A stretch of DNA of 64,000 bases from DASRIA01 sp963816975. GTDB lineage: Bacteria > Actinomycetota > Thermoleophilia > Solirubrobacterales > JBBDJG01. Where the stretch lies: positions 310,001 through 374,000 of the forward strand of contig CAWFMD010000006.1 in the NCBI GenBank assembly GCA_963816975.1, written 5' to 3'. A program made the position numbers and the translations under genes. This document shows, piece by piece, positions 32,592-41,355 of the stretch. Each line of letters opens with the position of its first letter. Within the stretch, counting starts at the first letter, position 1. The notes below the pieces were generated by a model that was given only the letters and a program-made list of their open reading frames with translations, was not told where the DNA came from and made no database searches.

Positions 32592-34445
32592 TCACGCCGT
32601 GATGTTGCGGTCAGTCCACATCATCAGCGTCCCAAGTGTCCACAGCGCGAAGGATCCTCCGACGGATCCGTCCCGGCGGAGTCGGTCGACCGCGTCGGGC
32701 GCCACGAGGCCCTGCTCGAACAGTGGCGAGTCCTTGGGGAGTCGTTCCACCAGCAATGACTCGGCCCAATCGGCTACCGGAGGGCAGAATCCCTGCTTTG
32801 GGCGCTCAAGGATGTAGTCCGGCAGGAGCGAGGAGACAGCGCGTCTGAACAATGCCTTCTGCTCGAAGCCCGACACCTTGTCGCGCTGGCGCACTCGGAA
32901 CGCCCACGCCGCGACGGCCGGGTCCAGGAGCGGGACGCGGCCTTCCACGGAATGGACCATCCCAAGTTTGTCCAGCCGCGCGAGGTAGTCCTCCACGAGG
33001 CTGGTCTTGAACGCGATGTAGGACATCCTGGCCAGATAGTCGCCGTCTGGAAATCGGGCGTCGAAGCGAGCGTGCAGAGCCTCCACCGGTCCCTCGGGCG
33101 GGCGCGTTGCAGCCGCCTGTCCGACCGGGCCCAGACAGCGGCCGAGATCGTCGTCATGAAATGGCCGGCTTCCGACAAACAGGTGCCCACCCTCACTTGC
33201 CCGTCGGGCGATGTCAGCCGCGAGGCCACCGAGCAGCGGCCGGGCTGCGGTCCCCGCGATTTTTCGCACGGCCCGTGGCGCACGGCGCCACACGTGCTCG
33301 TGAAAGCGCAGGTACTTCATCCATCTGTCGTAACCGCCAAAGAGCTCATCGCCCCCGTCTCCCGACAGCAGCACCTTCATTCCGTCGTCGTGCACAGCCT
33401 GAGCGATGTGCGACAGCGCGATCCAGGTCGGATCCGCCGACGGGACGTCCAGGTTCTCGAGCCAGCCGTCAAAGCTCGCCCTGAGCGCATCCTCCGTCAG
33501 CAGCAGCTCGCGGTACCGCATTCCAAGGTCGGACGCCAGCCGTGCAGCTGCGTCGGTCTCGTCCGTCGGAAGGCCAAAGCCAACCGAATATGCGGTCAGC
33601 TCACTCGGTCGCACGTGGCGTGCCGCAAGCACCGCAACCGTCGATGAGTCGAGACCGCCCGACAACATCAGGCTGATCGGAACATCGCTCACGAGCGACG
33701 CCGCAACAGCCTCGTCCAGTAGGTGCAGCAGATCCTGTTCGAGCGAGTCGGGGGACAACGCGGTTCCGGGCGGCAGCAAGTCCCAGTACTCGGCGACGTG
33801 AAGTTGACCGCCGCGCAGTCGCAGGGTGTGTCCAGGTGACAGCTTGCGGACGCCGTCCACGAGCGTGCGATCGCCCGCAACGTGTCCGAACGCCAGGTAC
33901 TCGACCACCGCCTCGGGGTCGAGCCTGGGGCGGACGGCGGGATGACCGAGCAGCGTTCGCATCTCGCTCGCTGCGACGAAGAGACCGTCGGTCAAGCAGT
34001 AGTACAGGGGCTTGACGCCGACCTGGTCTCGTGCACAGACGACCTCCCCCGTCTCGCGGTCCCAGATCACGAGTGCGAACATCCCCTTGAAGCGCGTGAA
34101 CGCCTTCTCGCCATGCGCGATGAAGCTCTGCAGCACGACCTCTGTGTCGGAATCCGTGGTGAATCGGACGCCGCGGCCTTTCAGCTCCCCGCGGAGCTCG
34201 CGATAGTTGAACAGCTCGCCGTTGTAGGCGAGCTGCCAGCGCCCCGTGGGGTCACCGAACGGCTGCGCCGCCTCCGGGTTCTCCGGGTCGATGATCGCGA
34301 GCCGACAGTGCTCGATGTCGAGGTCGCCGCCCTCCCCCGTGAAGACGCCGCTGTCGTCCGGCCCACGGTGCCGCATGAGTGGGATTGCCCAGGGGCGCGC
34401 CCTCCCCCGTCCCTCGGTGTCGAGGGCAGCGGCTACTCCGCACAT
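32592..34445 (-). CDS. asnB: Glutamine-hydrolysing asparagine synthase-type amidotransferase (first copy)
   Basis: This 617-residue protein has Cys2 as glutaminase nucleophile (MCGVAAAL), the N-terminal amidotransferase motifs MRHRGPDDSG and LAYNGELFNYREL, and the ATP pyrophosphatase loop SGGLDSS at 262-268 with LLSGDGGDELFGGYDRWMKY. It forms Asn from Asp or, in polysaccharide loci, amidates a uronic acid or other carboxyl. The second copy at 45 kb and the location both favour a sugar-modifying role, but this is inference. The start lies 13 bp inside the end of the upstream glycosyltransferase, so they are coupled. Confidence 0.92.
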   Translation of the reverse strand: MCGVAAALDTEGRGRARPWAIPLMRHRGPDDSGVFTGEGGDLDIEHCRLAIIDPENPEAAQPFGDPTGRWQLAYNGELFNYRELRGELKGRGVRFTTDSDTEVVLQSFIAHGEKAFTRFKGMFALVIWDRETGEVVCARDQVGVKPLYYCLTDGLFVAASEMRTLLGHPAVRPRLDPEAVVEYLAFGHVAGDRTLVDGVRKLSPGHTLRLRGGQLHVAEYWDLLPPGTALSPDSLEQDLLHLLDEAVAASLVSDVPISLMLSGGLDSSTVAVLAARHVRPSELTAYSVGFGLPTDETDAAARLASDLGMRYRELLLTEDALRASFDGWLENLDVPSADPTWIALSHIAQAVHDDGMKVLLSGDGGDELFGGYDRWMKYLRFHEHVWRRAPRAVRKIAGTAARPLLGGLAADIARRASEGGHLFVGSRPFHDDDLGRCLGPVGQAAATRPPEGPVEALHARFDARFPDGDYLARMSYIAFKTSLVEDYLARLDKLGMVHSVEGRVPLLDPAVAAWAFRVRQRDKVSGFEQKALFRRAVSSLLPDYILERPKQGFCPPVADWAESLLVERLPKDSPLFEQGLVAPDAVDRLRRDGSVGGSFALWTLGTLMMWTDRNITA

Positions 34446-35623
34446 GGTGTGAGGACGGCGCTGTAGAGATCGTCGTAACTCGCTGCGGATCGCTCTGGCG
34501 TATACCGCGCGCGGACCGCATCCCGGCCCCTCGTGCCAATCGATTCGCGCAGATCTGGGTCGGCAATTAATCGTCGGACCGTCCGCTCAAGCTCATCCTG
34601 GTCGGCGACAATGAAGCCAGTTTGTCCGTGCTCGATGTGCTCCAAAAGCCCGCCGCCGTCCGAGAAAACCACCGTCGGCACTCCGAGTGCCATAGCTTCC
34701 ACGGCCGAGTTCCCAAAGCCCTCCTTCGTGGCCGGCAGGCAGAAACAGTCCATGATCTGGAGGTAGTCAGGAACGTGGTGCCGCAGACCCGTGAACACAA
34801 CGCTGTCGTCGATGGCCAGACTACGCGTCTGTGCCTCGAGCGCTGCGCGTTCTGGACCGTCGCCGACGATGACGAGACGCAACCGCGTATCCGCCAATGA
34901 GGCAACGAGTTCCAGCAATCGGCCAATCCTCTTCCACGCCCGCAGGATGGATACCGTTCCGAGCACGAAGTCCGTTGATGCGAGGCCCAGCTCCATGCGC
35001 ACGTCCGTCGCCGGGCGCTCGGGCTCGAGAAGCGCGAACTCGATCCCGTTGTAGGTAACCCGGAATCTTCCCGATTCGATCCGCAGCAGGTCGGCTGCAC
35101 ACCCGCCCCCATGCGCCGAGTTCGCGGAAAACCCGTGAAAGGTCCATCGCATGAGGGCCGCCGCCAGCGTATATCGCAGCCCTTGTCTGAACGGGTACTC
35201 CCCCTGCCCGCCGCGATGGGTATAGACCCGACGGACCCCTTTGCATCCCAGGCTCGCGACGATCAGGACCGGCTCCGCGGCATGAAAGTGATGTATGTCG
35301 TAGGAGCGCATCAACCGTATCGCCGCGGGCAGCCGGTGTAGCGACCGCCCACTCGGCATCTCGAGCGCGGTGACCGGGCAGCCCAGACCTTCGATGCGCT
35401 CAAACCAAGGTCCGCGGCCGCCCGCAAACAGAACCGACGGCGCCACCCGCCCAACGCGCAGCTGGTGACGAACGAGCTGATAGACGGCACGTTCCAACCC
35501 GCCGGCTTCTGCGCTCCACAGACAATGCAGCACTCGCGGTGGGGTTGTCTTACGGTGTTTTTGCAGATCAGAGTTCAACTCGACCGGGCTGCCTGGTGCG
35601 AGCAACAGGGTGAGGTCATCCAT
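34433..35623 (-). CDS. GT4-family glycosyltransferase
   Basis: This GT-B enzyme of up to 396 residues has the start-like RVLHCLWSAEAGGLERAVYQ, then DIHHFHAAEPVLIVAS and VTYNGIEF. The donor-site block is FVLGTVSILRAWKRIGRLLE, LVIVGDGPERAAL and FCLPATKEGFGNSAVEAMAL, with the E-x7-E of the family. It adds a sugar in repeat-unit assembly. The ATG at 35623 gives a 30-residue lead not usual in the family and lies 11 bp from the divergent start. GTG at 35533 would start the protein at the conserved block and leave room for a promoter. Confidence 0.88.
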   Translation of the reverse strand: MDDLTLLLAPGSPVELNSDLQKHRKTTPPRVLHCLWSAEAGGLERAVYQLVRHQLRVGRVAPSVLFAGGRGPWFERIEGLGCPVTALEMPSGRSLHRLPAAIRLMRSYDIHHFHAAEPVLIVASLGCKGVRRVYTHRGGQGEYPFRQGLRYTLAAALMRWTFHGFSANSAHGGGCAADLLRIESGRFRVTYNGIEFALLEPERPATDVRMELGLASTDFVLGTVSILRAWKRIGRLLELVASLADTRLRLVIVGDGPERAALEAQTRSLAIDDSVVFTGLRHHVPDYLQIMDCFCLPATKEGFGNSAVEAMALGVPTVVFSDGGGLLEHIEHGQTGFIVADQDELERTVRRLIADPDLRESIGTRGRDAVRARYTPERSAASYDDLYSAVLTPCAE

Positions 35624-35634
35624 AGGATCAACGG

Positions 35635-36747
35635 ATGGCTCACGAGGAGACTATTGAGAGGCGGCCCAGGTTGATCGTGATCGGGCCGGTGCCCCCGCCA
35701 GTTCATGGTGTCGCGGTCTCGACACGCCTCACACTGGCAAATCCTCTTCTGCGCAACCGGTTCGATATCGAGCACGTCGACACCAGCGATCGGCGTCCCG
35801 TATCCACGATGCAGCGCTGGGACGTCACGAACGTCACGCTGGGTCTGCGTAACCTTGGTCAGCTTCTGCGCCGACTCCGCGGCGGGCGAGGAGTTGTCTA
35901 CCTACCGCTCTCCGGTTACCTGGGATCGTTCCTACGGGATTCCCTCTTCATCCACGCGGCTAGCCTCGCCGGGTGGAAGGTCGCGGTGCATATCCGGAAC
36001 AGCACCTTCCGAGATTTCTACGACGCCTGCAATCCGTTGGCACGATTGTGGATCCGGGTTACGCTCGACCGGCTTGCTTCAATCGCGGTTCTGGGACCTC
36101 GCTTGCGGTCGGCTTTCGACGGCCTCGTGCCGCCGAACCGGATCGCCGTTGTGCCAAATGGGACACCCGATGCCCCGCGTTTGGATGTCCCGCGGAACCC
36201 CGATCGCGTGCTTTTTCTCAGCAATCTGCTGGCCGGTAAGGGGATCGCGGAGGCTGTGGACGCTGCGTTCATTGTGGTTCGCCAACGACCGGGCACCGAG
36301 GTGCTCTTCGTCGGCGAGTGGGAAGACGCGCGGCTGGCACGACAACTGCGTGAAAGAGCAAGGCTCGCGGCCAACGGCATCAGATTCCTTCCACCGGTCA
36401 GCGGTGATCAGAAGGAAGCGCTGCTTCAGTCGTCCTCGGTTTTCTTGTTTCCTCCCAAAGCCAAGGAGGGGCACCCGCGTGCGCTCCTGGAAGCGATCTG
36501 CCGAGGGATCCCTGTCGTGACAACCAAGCGCGCCACCCTCACCGGCACCGTCAACGACGGAGAGGGCGCCTTTGTACTCACCGATCCCGACCCGCACTTG
36601 CTCGCCGATCGGGTTCTTCGACTGCTGAATGACGACGATCTTCGCGCACGGATGGGGAAGGCGGCGAGGGAACGTTACGAAGCTGCCTTCACCCAGGACC
36701 GCGCCGACCGAGCGCTCGCGGATTGGCTCGTCCGCCTCGCCCCTTGA
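35635..36747 (+). CDS. GT4-family glycosyltransferase
   Basis: This 370-residue GT-B enzyme has a loop LIVIGPVPPPVHGVAVSTRL typical of polysaccharide GT4 proteins, VAVHIRNSTFRDFYDACNPL and VPNGTPDAPRLD. The donor domain is VLFLSNLLAGKGIAEAVDAA, FVGEWEDARLARQL, and FLFPPKAKEGHPRALLEAIC, with the E-x7-E. It acts in the cytoplasm on the lipid-linked unit. The ATG has no clear ribosome site. It is sandwiched between minus-strand genes; its stop is 11 bp from the end of the flippase gene. Confidence 0.88.
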   Translation: MAHEETIERRPRLIVIGPVPPPVHGVAVSTRLTLANPLLRNRFDIEHVDTSDRRPVSTMQRWDVTNVTLGLRNLGQLLRRLRGGRGVVYLPLSGYLGSFLRDSLFIHAASLAGWKVAVHIRNSTFRDFYDACNPLARLWIRVTLDRLASIAVLGPRLRSAFDGLVPPNRIAVVPNGTPDAPRLDVPRNPDRVLFLSNLLAGKGIAEAVDAAFIVVRQRPGTEVLFVGEWEDARLARQLRERARLAANGIRFLPPVSGDQKEALLQSSSVFLFPPKAKEGHPRALLEAICRGIPVVTTKRATLTGTVNDGEGAFVLTDPDPHLLADRVLRLLNDDDLRARMGKAARERYEAAFTQDRADRALADWLVRLAP

Positions 36748-36758
36748 GCCGTCGACCT

Positions 36759-38087
36759 CTATGCCGGTTGCTGCTCGCTGAGAATTCTTTGCTTGTAGAC
36801 GACGCGTAGGCCCAACGTGACAACCATGGTGAGATTGAGAGCGAAGCCCGCCGCAGCGCCGGCAGCGCCAAACGGAGGCACCAGGACCACGATCGCGACG
36901 AGCTGGGCCACGGTCGCGACGGTGGCAAGCTTCAGGAAGGTTGAGGCGTAGCCCGTTGTGAGCAGCAACGGGTACAGCCAGAAGAAGGCGACCTGCGGGA
37001 TGACTCCGAGTAGGCAGATCAACAGCGCTGTACCAGCGTCGCGGAAGGAATCGCCCAGGAGCGCCGCGATGATCGTGTCCCCCTCGAGGCCAACCACCAG
37101 AACGATCGGTAGGGACAAGGCCGCGACGACGATGCTCGAACGGCGCGCCATTTCCCGCATCCGGCCGACCGCGCCACGTGCGAAGTCACGTGCAAATGCC
37201 GGAAATATCGCCACGTGCAGTGAGTCGCTGATGAGCAAAGGCGCCTTGCTGAATTGCAGGGCGACCTTGTAGGTGCTCACCGTGGACGGTGAAGCAAGCA
37301 GCCCCACCAACAATGTGTCGAGCTTGGTAGCTGCCAGCCTGACCACGCCGGTCAGGTTCGTGCTCAGGAGGAAGTTGCGAATCTCATGAGAGCGGTTCTT
37401 GAGCAGGGACATCGGTGCGCGGCGTTCGGTCCAAAGGAAAGGTCGAAGCACCAAGACGGCTGCACCGATCAGCAGCAATGCCAGGAGCAGCTCACCAGCG
37501 ACGCGCGCCCATACAAGCGCCTCGAGGCTGCCCTCGAGGGCGACGACTCCGACAATCAGGCCGAGACGGCCGGCATACGCGAATGCTCCTGTGAGGAAGG
37601 CGAGTCCGAAGCGATCCATCACACGCAGAACAGGGCCCGATGCCGAATCGAGCGATGAGACGAATACTCCGATCGCGTAGATCCTCATGAGGTGGGCCGT
37701 GTGAGGCTCGGCCACGAACAGGTCTGCCGCAAACCCGGCGGTTGCAACCACGATCAGCAGCGCCAAGAGAGCTACGCCCACGTCAATGACCCACAGAAGC
37801 TTCACGAGGGCGACAGCCTCCCTATAGCGGCGGCGCGTCATGAACTCGGCCAGGTACTTGGTCATCGCATCCCGCAGCCGGAAATCAAGCAATTGCTGGA
37901 CGGCCTCTGGATAGGCAAGCACGAGTAGGAGAATGCCCAACTCCTCTGCGCCGAGGTGGCGGGCAAGGATGATCGTCTCGAGAAAGACGGCAACCGCGAC
38001 CACCCCGGCCGAACCCAGAGCCCAGGTGGAGTTTCTTGCCAGTTCCCCCTCGGACCAAGCCCGGGCTAACCGGCCTAGCGGCCGCAT
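36759..38087 (-). CDS. wzx: Oligosaccharide flippase (Wzx-like, MOP superfamily)
   Basis: This 442-residue protein has about 12-14 transmembrane helices and the N-terminal amphipathic start of polysaccharide flippases (NSTWALGSAGVVAVAVFLET). Further blocks are LLVLAYPEAVQQLLDFRLRD, VVALEGSLEALVWARVAG, LLLSTNLTGVVRLAATKLDT and LLGVIPQVAFFWLYPLLLTT. It would move the undecaprenyl-linked repeat unit from the inner to the outer face of the cytoplasmic membrane. No other flippase is in the window, so this is the one for the locus. It lies just downstream of the HTH-Wzy gene on the same strand (45-bp gap). Confidence 0.85.
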   Translation of the reverse strand: MRPLGRLARAWSEGELARNSTWALGSAGVVAVAVFLETIILARHLGAEELGILLLVLAYPEAVQQLLDFRLRDAMTKYLAEFMTRRRYREAVALVKLLWVIDVGVALLALLIVVATAGFAADLFVAEPHTAHLMRIYAIGVFVSSLDSASGPVLRVMDRFGLAFLTGAFAYAGRLGLIVGVVALEGSLEALVWARVAGELLLALLLIGAAVLVLRPFLWTERRAPMSLLKNRSHEIRNFLLSTNLTGVVRLAATKLDTLLVGLLASPSTVSTYKVALQFSKAPLLISDSLHVAIFPAFARDFARGAVGRMREMARRSSIVVAALSLPIVLVVGLEGDTIIAALLGDSFRDAGTALLICLLGVIPQVAFFWLYPLLLTTGYASTFLKLATVATVAQLVAIVVLVPPFGAAGAAAGFALNLTMVVTLGLRVVYKQRILSEQQPA

Positions 38088-38132
38088 GAGCCATTCCCGT
38101 GCCGTACTTGCATAACAGCGGGGAGCCGCGTC

Positions 38133-39770
38133 CTAATCGGTCAGTTCACCTCGAGCGACGCGCGCGCGGAACTCCTTGGTCACCACCGCCAAGAGAATCC
38201 AGGTCGGGAACGTCACGCGCGTTACTTCAAGCCAGCTTTGAAGCGCAGCCATCTGAAGCAGGACGAAAAAGCCGACGGCGGCAGCAAGTGCAAGTGCCGG
38301 CAAGGGATCTTGGCGACGGCGTCCCCGCCGCAGGGCCATGGTAAGACGACCAGCATGGCCCAGGGCGAGTGCATACATGACTACCACCGCGGCAAAGCCA
38401 AAGATGCCCACCTCCGCCAACAGTGAGGTGTAATCGGACCAGGGGCTCGTAAGCGCGTACGAGCCCTGGATTGCCTTGCCGTGTCGTAAAGACGGACTGA
38501 TGTACTTGTCCGAAACATCCGTTCTATACGCGTCGCCACCGGTCAGAAGGAGGGCGTAGGGACCGGCGACATTCGTCTCGGACGTACTCGCACTCAGGCC
38601 GAACGTCTGCCACGCCCGGCTTGCGTAGGTGCCTGGCCCTGTCCCGGTGGCGATGTAGCGGGGCTCGTCGCTGTAGAGATCGCCGACATGAGCGAGGGCA
38701 CGCGCGCGGCTGGATAAATACGCTGTCGGATCGTCCGTAAAGGCCGCCGCGACCGGCTCGAGGCGCAGGAACGGCAGCGTTTGGGCCGTGTAGGCAAATG
38801 TCGCGACGAAGATGGCAGCGATCATCGCGCCGAGCACCAACCCACGGAGCCGCACGGTACCCAACAGCGCGGCAATCAATACGAGCGTGAGGAGCGTCGT
38901 CAAAAGCAGGGCTCGATACTGCGCAAGAAAGATCGTCGCCAGCAGGGCTACAAATAAGAGAGGTACGGCCCGCGCAATGCGCCGCTGGTTCTCAAACGTG
39001 AAGATCCCGGCCAGCAGAGCGCCGAAAACAAGCAGGAAGTACACCAGCTGATACGCGTTCGTCCCGAACGTCCCGCTAATCTGGTCGGGATCGCTTGTGG
39101 CGATCGAGCGCGGCAGGTCGATCGCCACGACCACGAGCAGCTGTACGAGCCCAAGACCGACCAGCAGACGCGAGAGCGCCAGGCTCGACCCTACGGGCCA
39201 TAGTCTGTAAGTCGCATAGAAGACCCCGAGCGGCGCCAGGTAGCCATACATGAAAACGAGCACCGGGGCCGCCTCCACGCGGGAGGGATTGGCCAACGTC
39301 GCAAACGCGCAGACGAGAATCAAGAACAACCCAGGGGCCAGAAACACCCAGACGTCTCGCTGTTCATCACGCCGAAGTCGAGGTTGGAGAAGTGCCGCGA
39401 CCACGAGCACGAGAAAGATCGGAATGTCGATGAAGTTGGCTACCCGCGGTACAACGGGCACCACTTCGGTGAAGAACCGGATCACCACCAGCATCGTCAG
39501 GGACGCGAGGATGAGCACTAGGCCGGGTGAGTTTCCCTCGGCATCCCCGGCGCGGTCGCCATTGCTCGGTCCGTGGGGCTGGCCTGCTTCCGTGAACCAC
39601 CCTTCGGGCTTCCCGGTCACCCGCGCGAGCGCATCGTGGCGAGCGACCGGGAAACCCTTGGCCGATTCAAGCCGCTCCACGTTCCAAAGAGAAACGCCCA
39701 ATCGATCAGCCAACTCTTTCTGGGTGAGTCCTGCCTCGCGTCGCGCGGTTGCTACGCGGTCGCCTGTCAT
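38133..39770 (-). CDS. XRE-type helix-turn-helix fused to a Wzy-like O-antigen polymerase
   Basis: This protein is 545 residues long. Residues 4-60 form a Cro/CI-type HTH: VATARREAGLTQKELADRLG, VSLWNVERLESAKG, ALARVTGKPEGWF. From about 83 the chain is polytopic, with about 12 helices (LVLILASLTMLVVIRFFTEV, FIDIPIFLVLVVAALL). Wzy-like loops are GTFGTNAYQLVYFLLVFGAL, GTGPGTYASRAWQTFG and SPWSDYTSLLAEVGIFGFAA. The ATG overlaps the upstream glycosyltransferase stop (ATGA), and the HTH and membrane parts are in one open frame with no break, so the fusion is real in this sequence. Wzy proteins normally lack any soluble DNA-binding-type domain. RodZ is a known case of a membrane protein with an HTH that binds protein, not DNA. 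Confidence 0.85.
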   Translation of the reverse strand: MTGDRVATARREAGLTQKELADRLGVSLWNVERLESAKGFPVARHDALARVTGKPEGWFTEAGQPHGPSNGDRAGDAEGNSPGLVLILASLTMLVVIRFFTEVVPVVPRVANFIDIPIFLVLVVAALLQPRLRRDEQRDVWVFLAPGLFLILVCAFATLANPSRVEAAPVLVFMYGYLAPLGVFYATYRLWPVGSSLALSRLLVGLGLVQLLVVVAIDLPRSIATSDPDQISGTFGTNAYQLVYFLLVFGALLAGIFTFENQRRIARAVPLLFVALLATIFLAQYRALLLTTLLTLVLIAALLGTVRLRGLVLGAMIAAIFVATFAYTAQTLPFLRLEPVAAAFTDDPTAYLSSRARALAHVGDLYSDEPRYIATGTGPGTYASRAWQTFGLSASTSETNVAGPYALLLTGGDAYRTDVSDKYISPSLRHGKAIQGSYALTSPWSDYTSLLAEVGIFGFAAVVVMYALALGHAGRLTMALRRGRRRQDPLPALALAAAVGFFVLLQMAALQSWLEVTRVTFPTWILLAVVTKEFRARVARGELTD

Positions 39771-41290
39771 GGCTTGCCGTGCTCTGCCTTCAGCGTCCCC
39801 AGTCGGAGGCCGGCGATCATCGCCTCGACTGCATGGGCAATCGTCCATCGCCTTCTGATGGTTGTGTGAGCGGACCTCCCGGCCGATGCGCGGAAGTCTG
39901 CTCCCTCGACGAGGGTCGAGATCGCGTTCGCCCACGAGCGCGGGTCGGAAGCATCCGCAATCAAGCAGTTGTGTTGGGCAACCGCAAGGTCTGCGACGGC
40001 GCCCGGCATCCGCGACGCGATGGGCGCCAGCCCGTGTGACATCGCTTCGACGAGGGCGAGTCCAAAGACGTCCACGCGCGACGGGAATACAAAGACGTCG
40101 CTGCGCTCGTACGCGGCCCACACGTCCTGCTGGGGCAGGGGTCCGAGGAAGTCGATGCGACCGTCACCGGCAGCGACTCGAAGGACCGAGCCGTTTCGGG
40201 GGTGCCCGCCGATCACGGTGAAGCGGCATGGCAGATCCGGTACTAGTTCCAGAGCCTTGGTCACGACTTCGATTCCCTTTCCCGGCACGGAAAGGTCCGC
40301 GACCGTGACCAGCTCAACCGTGGGACGGTCATGCCGGCGCACCTCGGGCGAGACCTCGACCACCGGGGTGTTGCGTCCGATCACGATCGGCAGGCGCGGC
40401 GCAAGCGAGCTCAGGTAGCGCTCGGCGAGTGACCCATAGGCAATCCCGAAGTCGGCCTGCCGGGCAAGCCAGCGCCGCTGTACCGCTCGGATCCCTGGAT
40501 AGGATCTTCGGGGCGCGGTCGAAGGGATCTCTCCACTCCAGATGCCAAAGGGAATCCGATGCCGTGCGGCGTGCACGTAGGCTTCGGTGGTCGCAAGGGA
40601 GAAACCGCCCGAGACGAGCAGCGACGGGTCGAATGCTCGCAGGCGTCGTGTGAGACCTCTGGCCAGATGAGCAGGACGATGGCGATCGAGCTCGGAGGAG
40701 AAGGGCAAGCACGCCGGCACCCGCGCACTCGCCAGGAACTCGTGGTCGAAGTCGAGCGCTTCCGTCGCTGTCAGCCACGGTCGAGCGGTCGCCGTGTTCC
40801 CCAGAAAGAACACTCGCAACGATGCGCCGGCAGCAGCCATCCTCGGCGCCAAGCGGTTCAGGAGGCTCACGCGGTAGTGAGTGGGCAGGTTCGTGACGAT
40901 CGCCAGGCGATGGCCGCTCAGCAGTTGGTCGTCCCTGCTGGTCGACGCGGGCGCTGCATCGGCCGCCCAGAGCGGCTCCACCATCTCCGCCATCGTTCCC
41001 GGGGACGGCGTTTCGGTCGAGCCGGCGGTCGCCCAGGCGGGGACATCGGCCGGCACGCCCTCGAAGCGCCACGTCGTTCGTGCGTTTCCGGACGCCCGCA
41101 GGTGAGTTCGGTCCTCCAGCGCGTACGCCCTGGAGAGAAGCTCCAAGTGGCCGGCTTCGTCGGGGGCGCACCGCAAGTCCAGCGACACGTCGTCGGGCAG
41201 CTGGGCCAGCACATGAATGAGGTCACGAAGGCGCCAGCGACCCGCGGTCGCCGAGGTGTGGTCTGAGGGGCGCACGGCCGTCGCACTCAT
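39767..41290 (-). CDS. Glycosyltransferase with extra N-terminal region
   Basis: This protein is 507 residues long. From about 127 it is a normal GT-B enzyme (HRLAIVTNLPTHYRVSLLNR, HRIPFGIWSGEIPS, VVEVSPEVRRHDRPTVELVT, VADLSVPGKGIEVVTKALEL, FVFPSRVDVFGLALVEAMSH with E-x7-E-type end). The first 125 residues are extra: LRDLIHVLAQLPDDVSLDLR and LELLSRAYALEDRTHLRASG resemble a stray donor-domain piece of another glycosyltransferase, so a fusion remnant or a regulatory lobe are possible. It is coupled to the HTH-Wzy gene by an ATGA overlap. Confidence 0.85.
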   Translation of the reverse strand: MSATAVRPSDHTSATAGRWRLRDLIHVLAQLPDDVSLDLRCAPDEAGHLELLSRAYALEDRTHLRASGNARTTWRFEGVPADVPAWATAGSTETPSPGTMAEMVEPLWAADAAPASTSRDDQLLSGHRLAIVTNLPTHYRVSLLNRLAPRMAAAGASLRVFFLGNTATARPWLTATEALDFDHEFLASARVPACLPFSSELDRHRPAHLARGLTRRLRAFDPSLLVSGGFSLATTEAYVHAARHRIPFGIWSGEIPSTAPRRSYPGIRAVQRRWLARQADFGIAYGSLAERYLSSLAPRLPIVIGRNTPVVEVSPEVRRHDRPTVELVTVADLSVPGKGIEVVTKALELVPDLPCRFTVIGGHPRNGSVLRVAAGDGRIDFLGPLPQQDVWAAYERSDVFVFPSRVDVFGLALVEAMSHGLAPIASRMPGAVADLAVAQHNCLIADASDPRSWANAISTLVEGADFRASAGRSAHTTIRRRWTIAHAVEAMIAGLRLGTLKAEHGKP

Positions 41291-41355
41291 TGGGATCGAG
41301 AGCTTTCCGCTCGCGCGAGCCGCGCCGCCTCAGAGCGCTGCTTGCCGGCAAGTGT

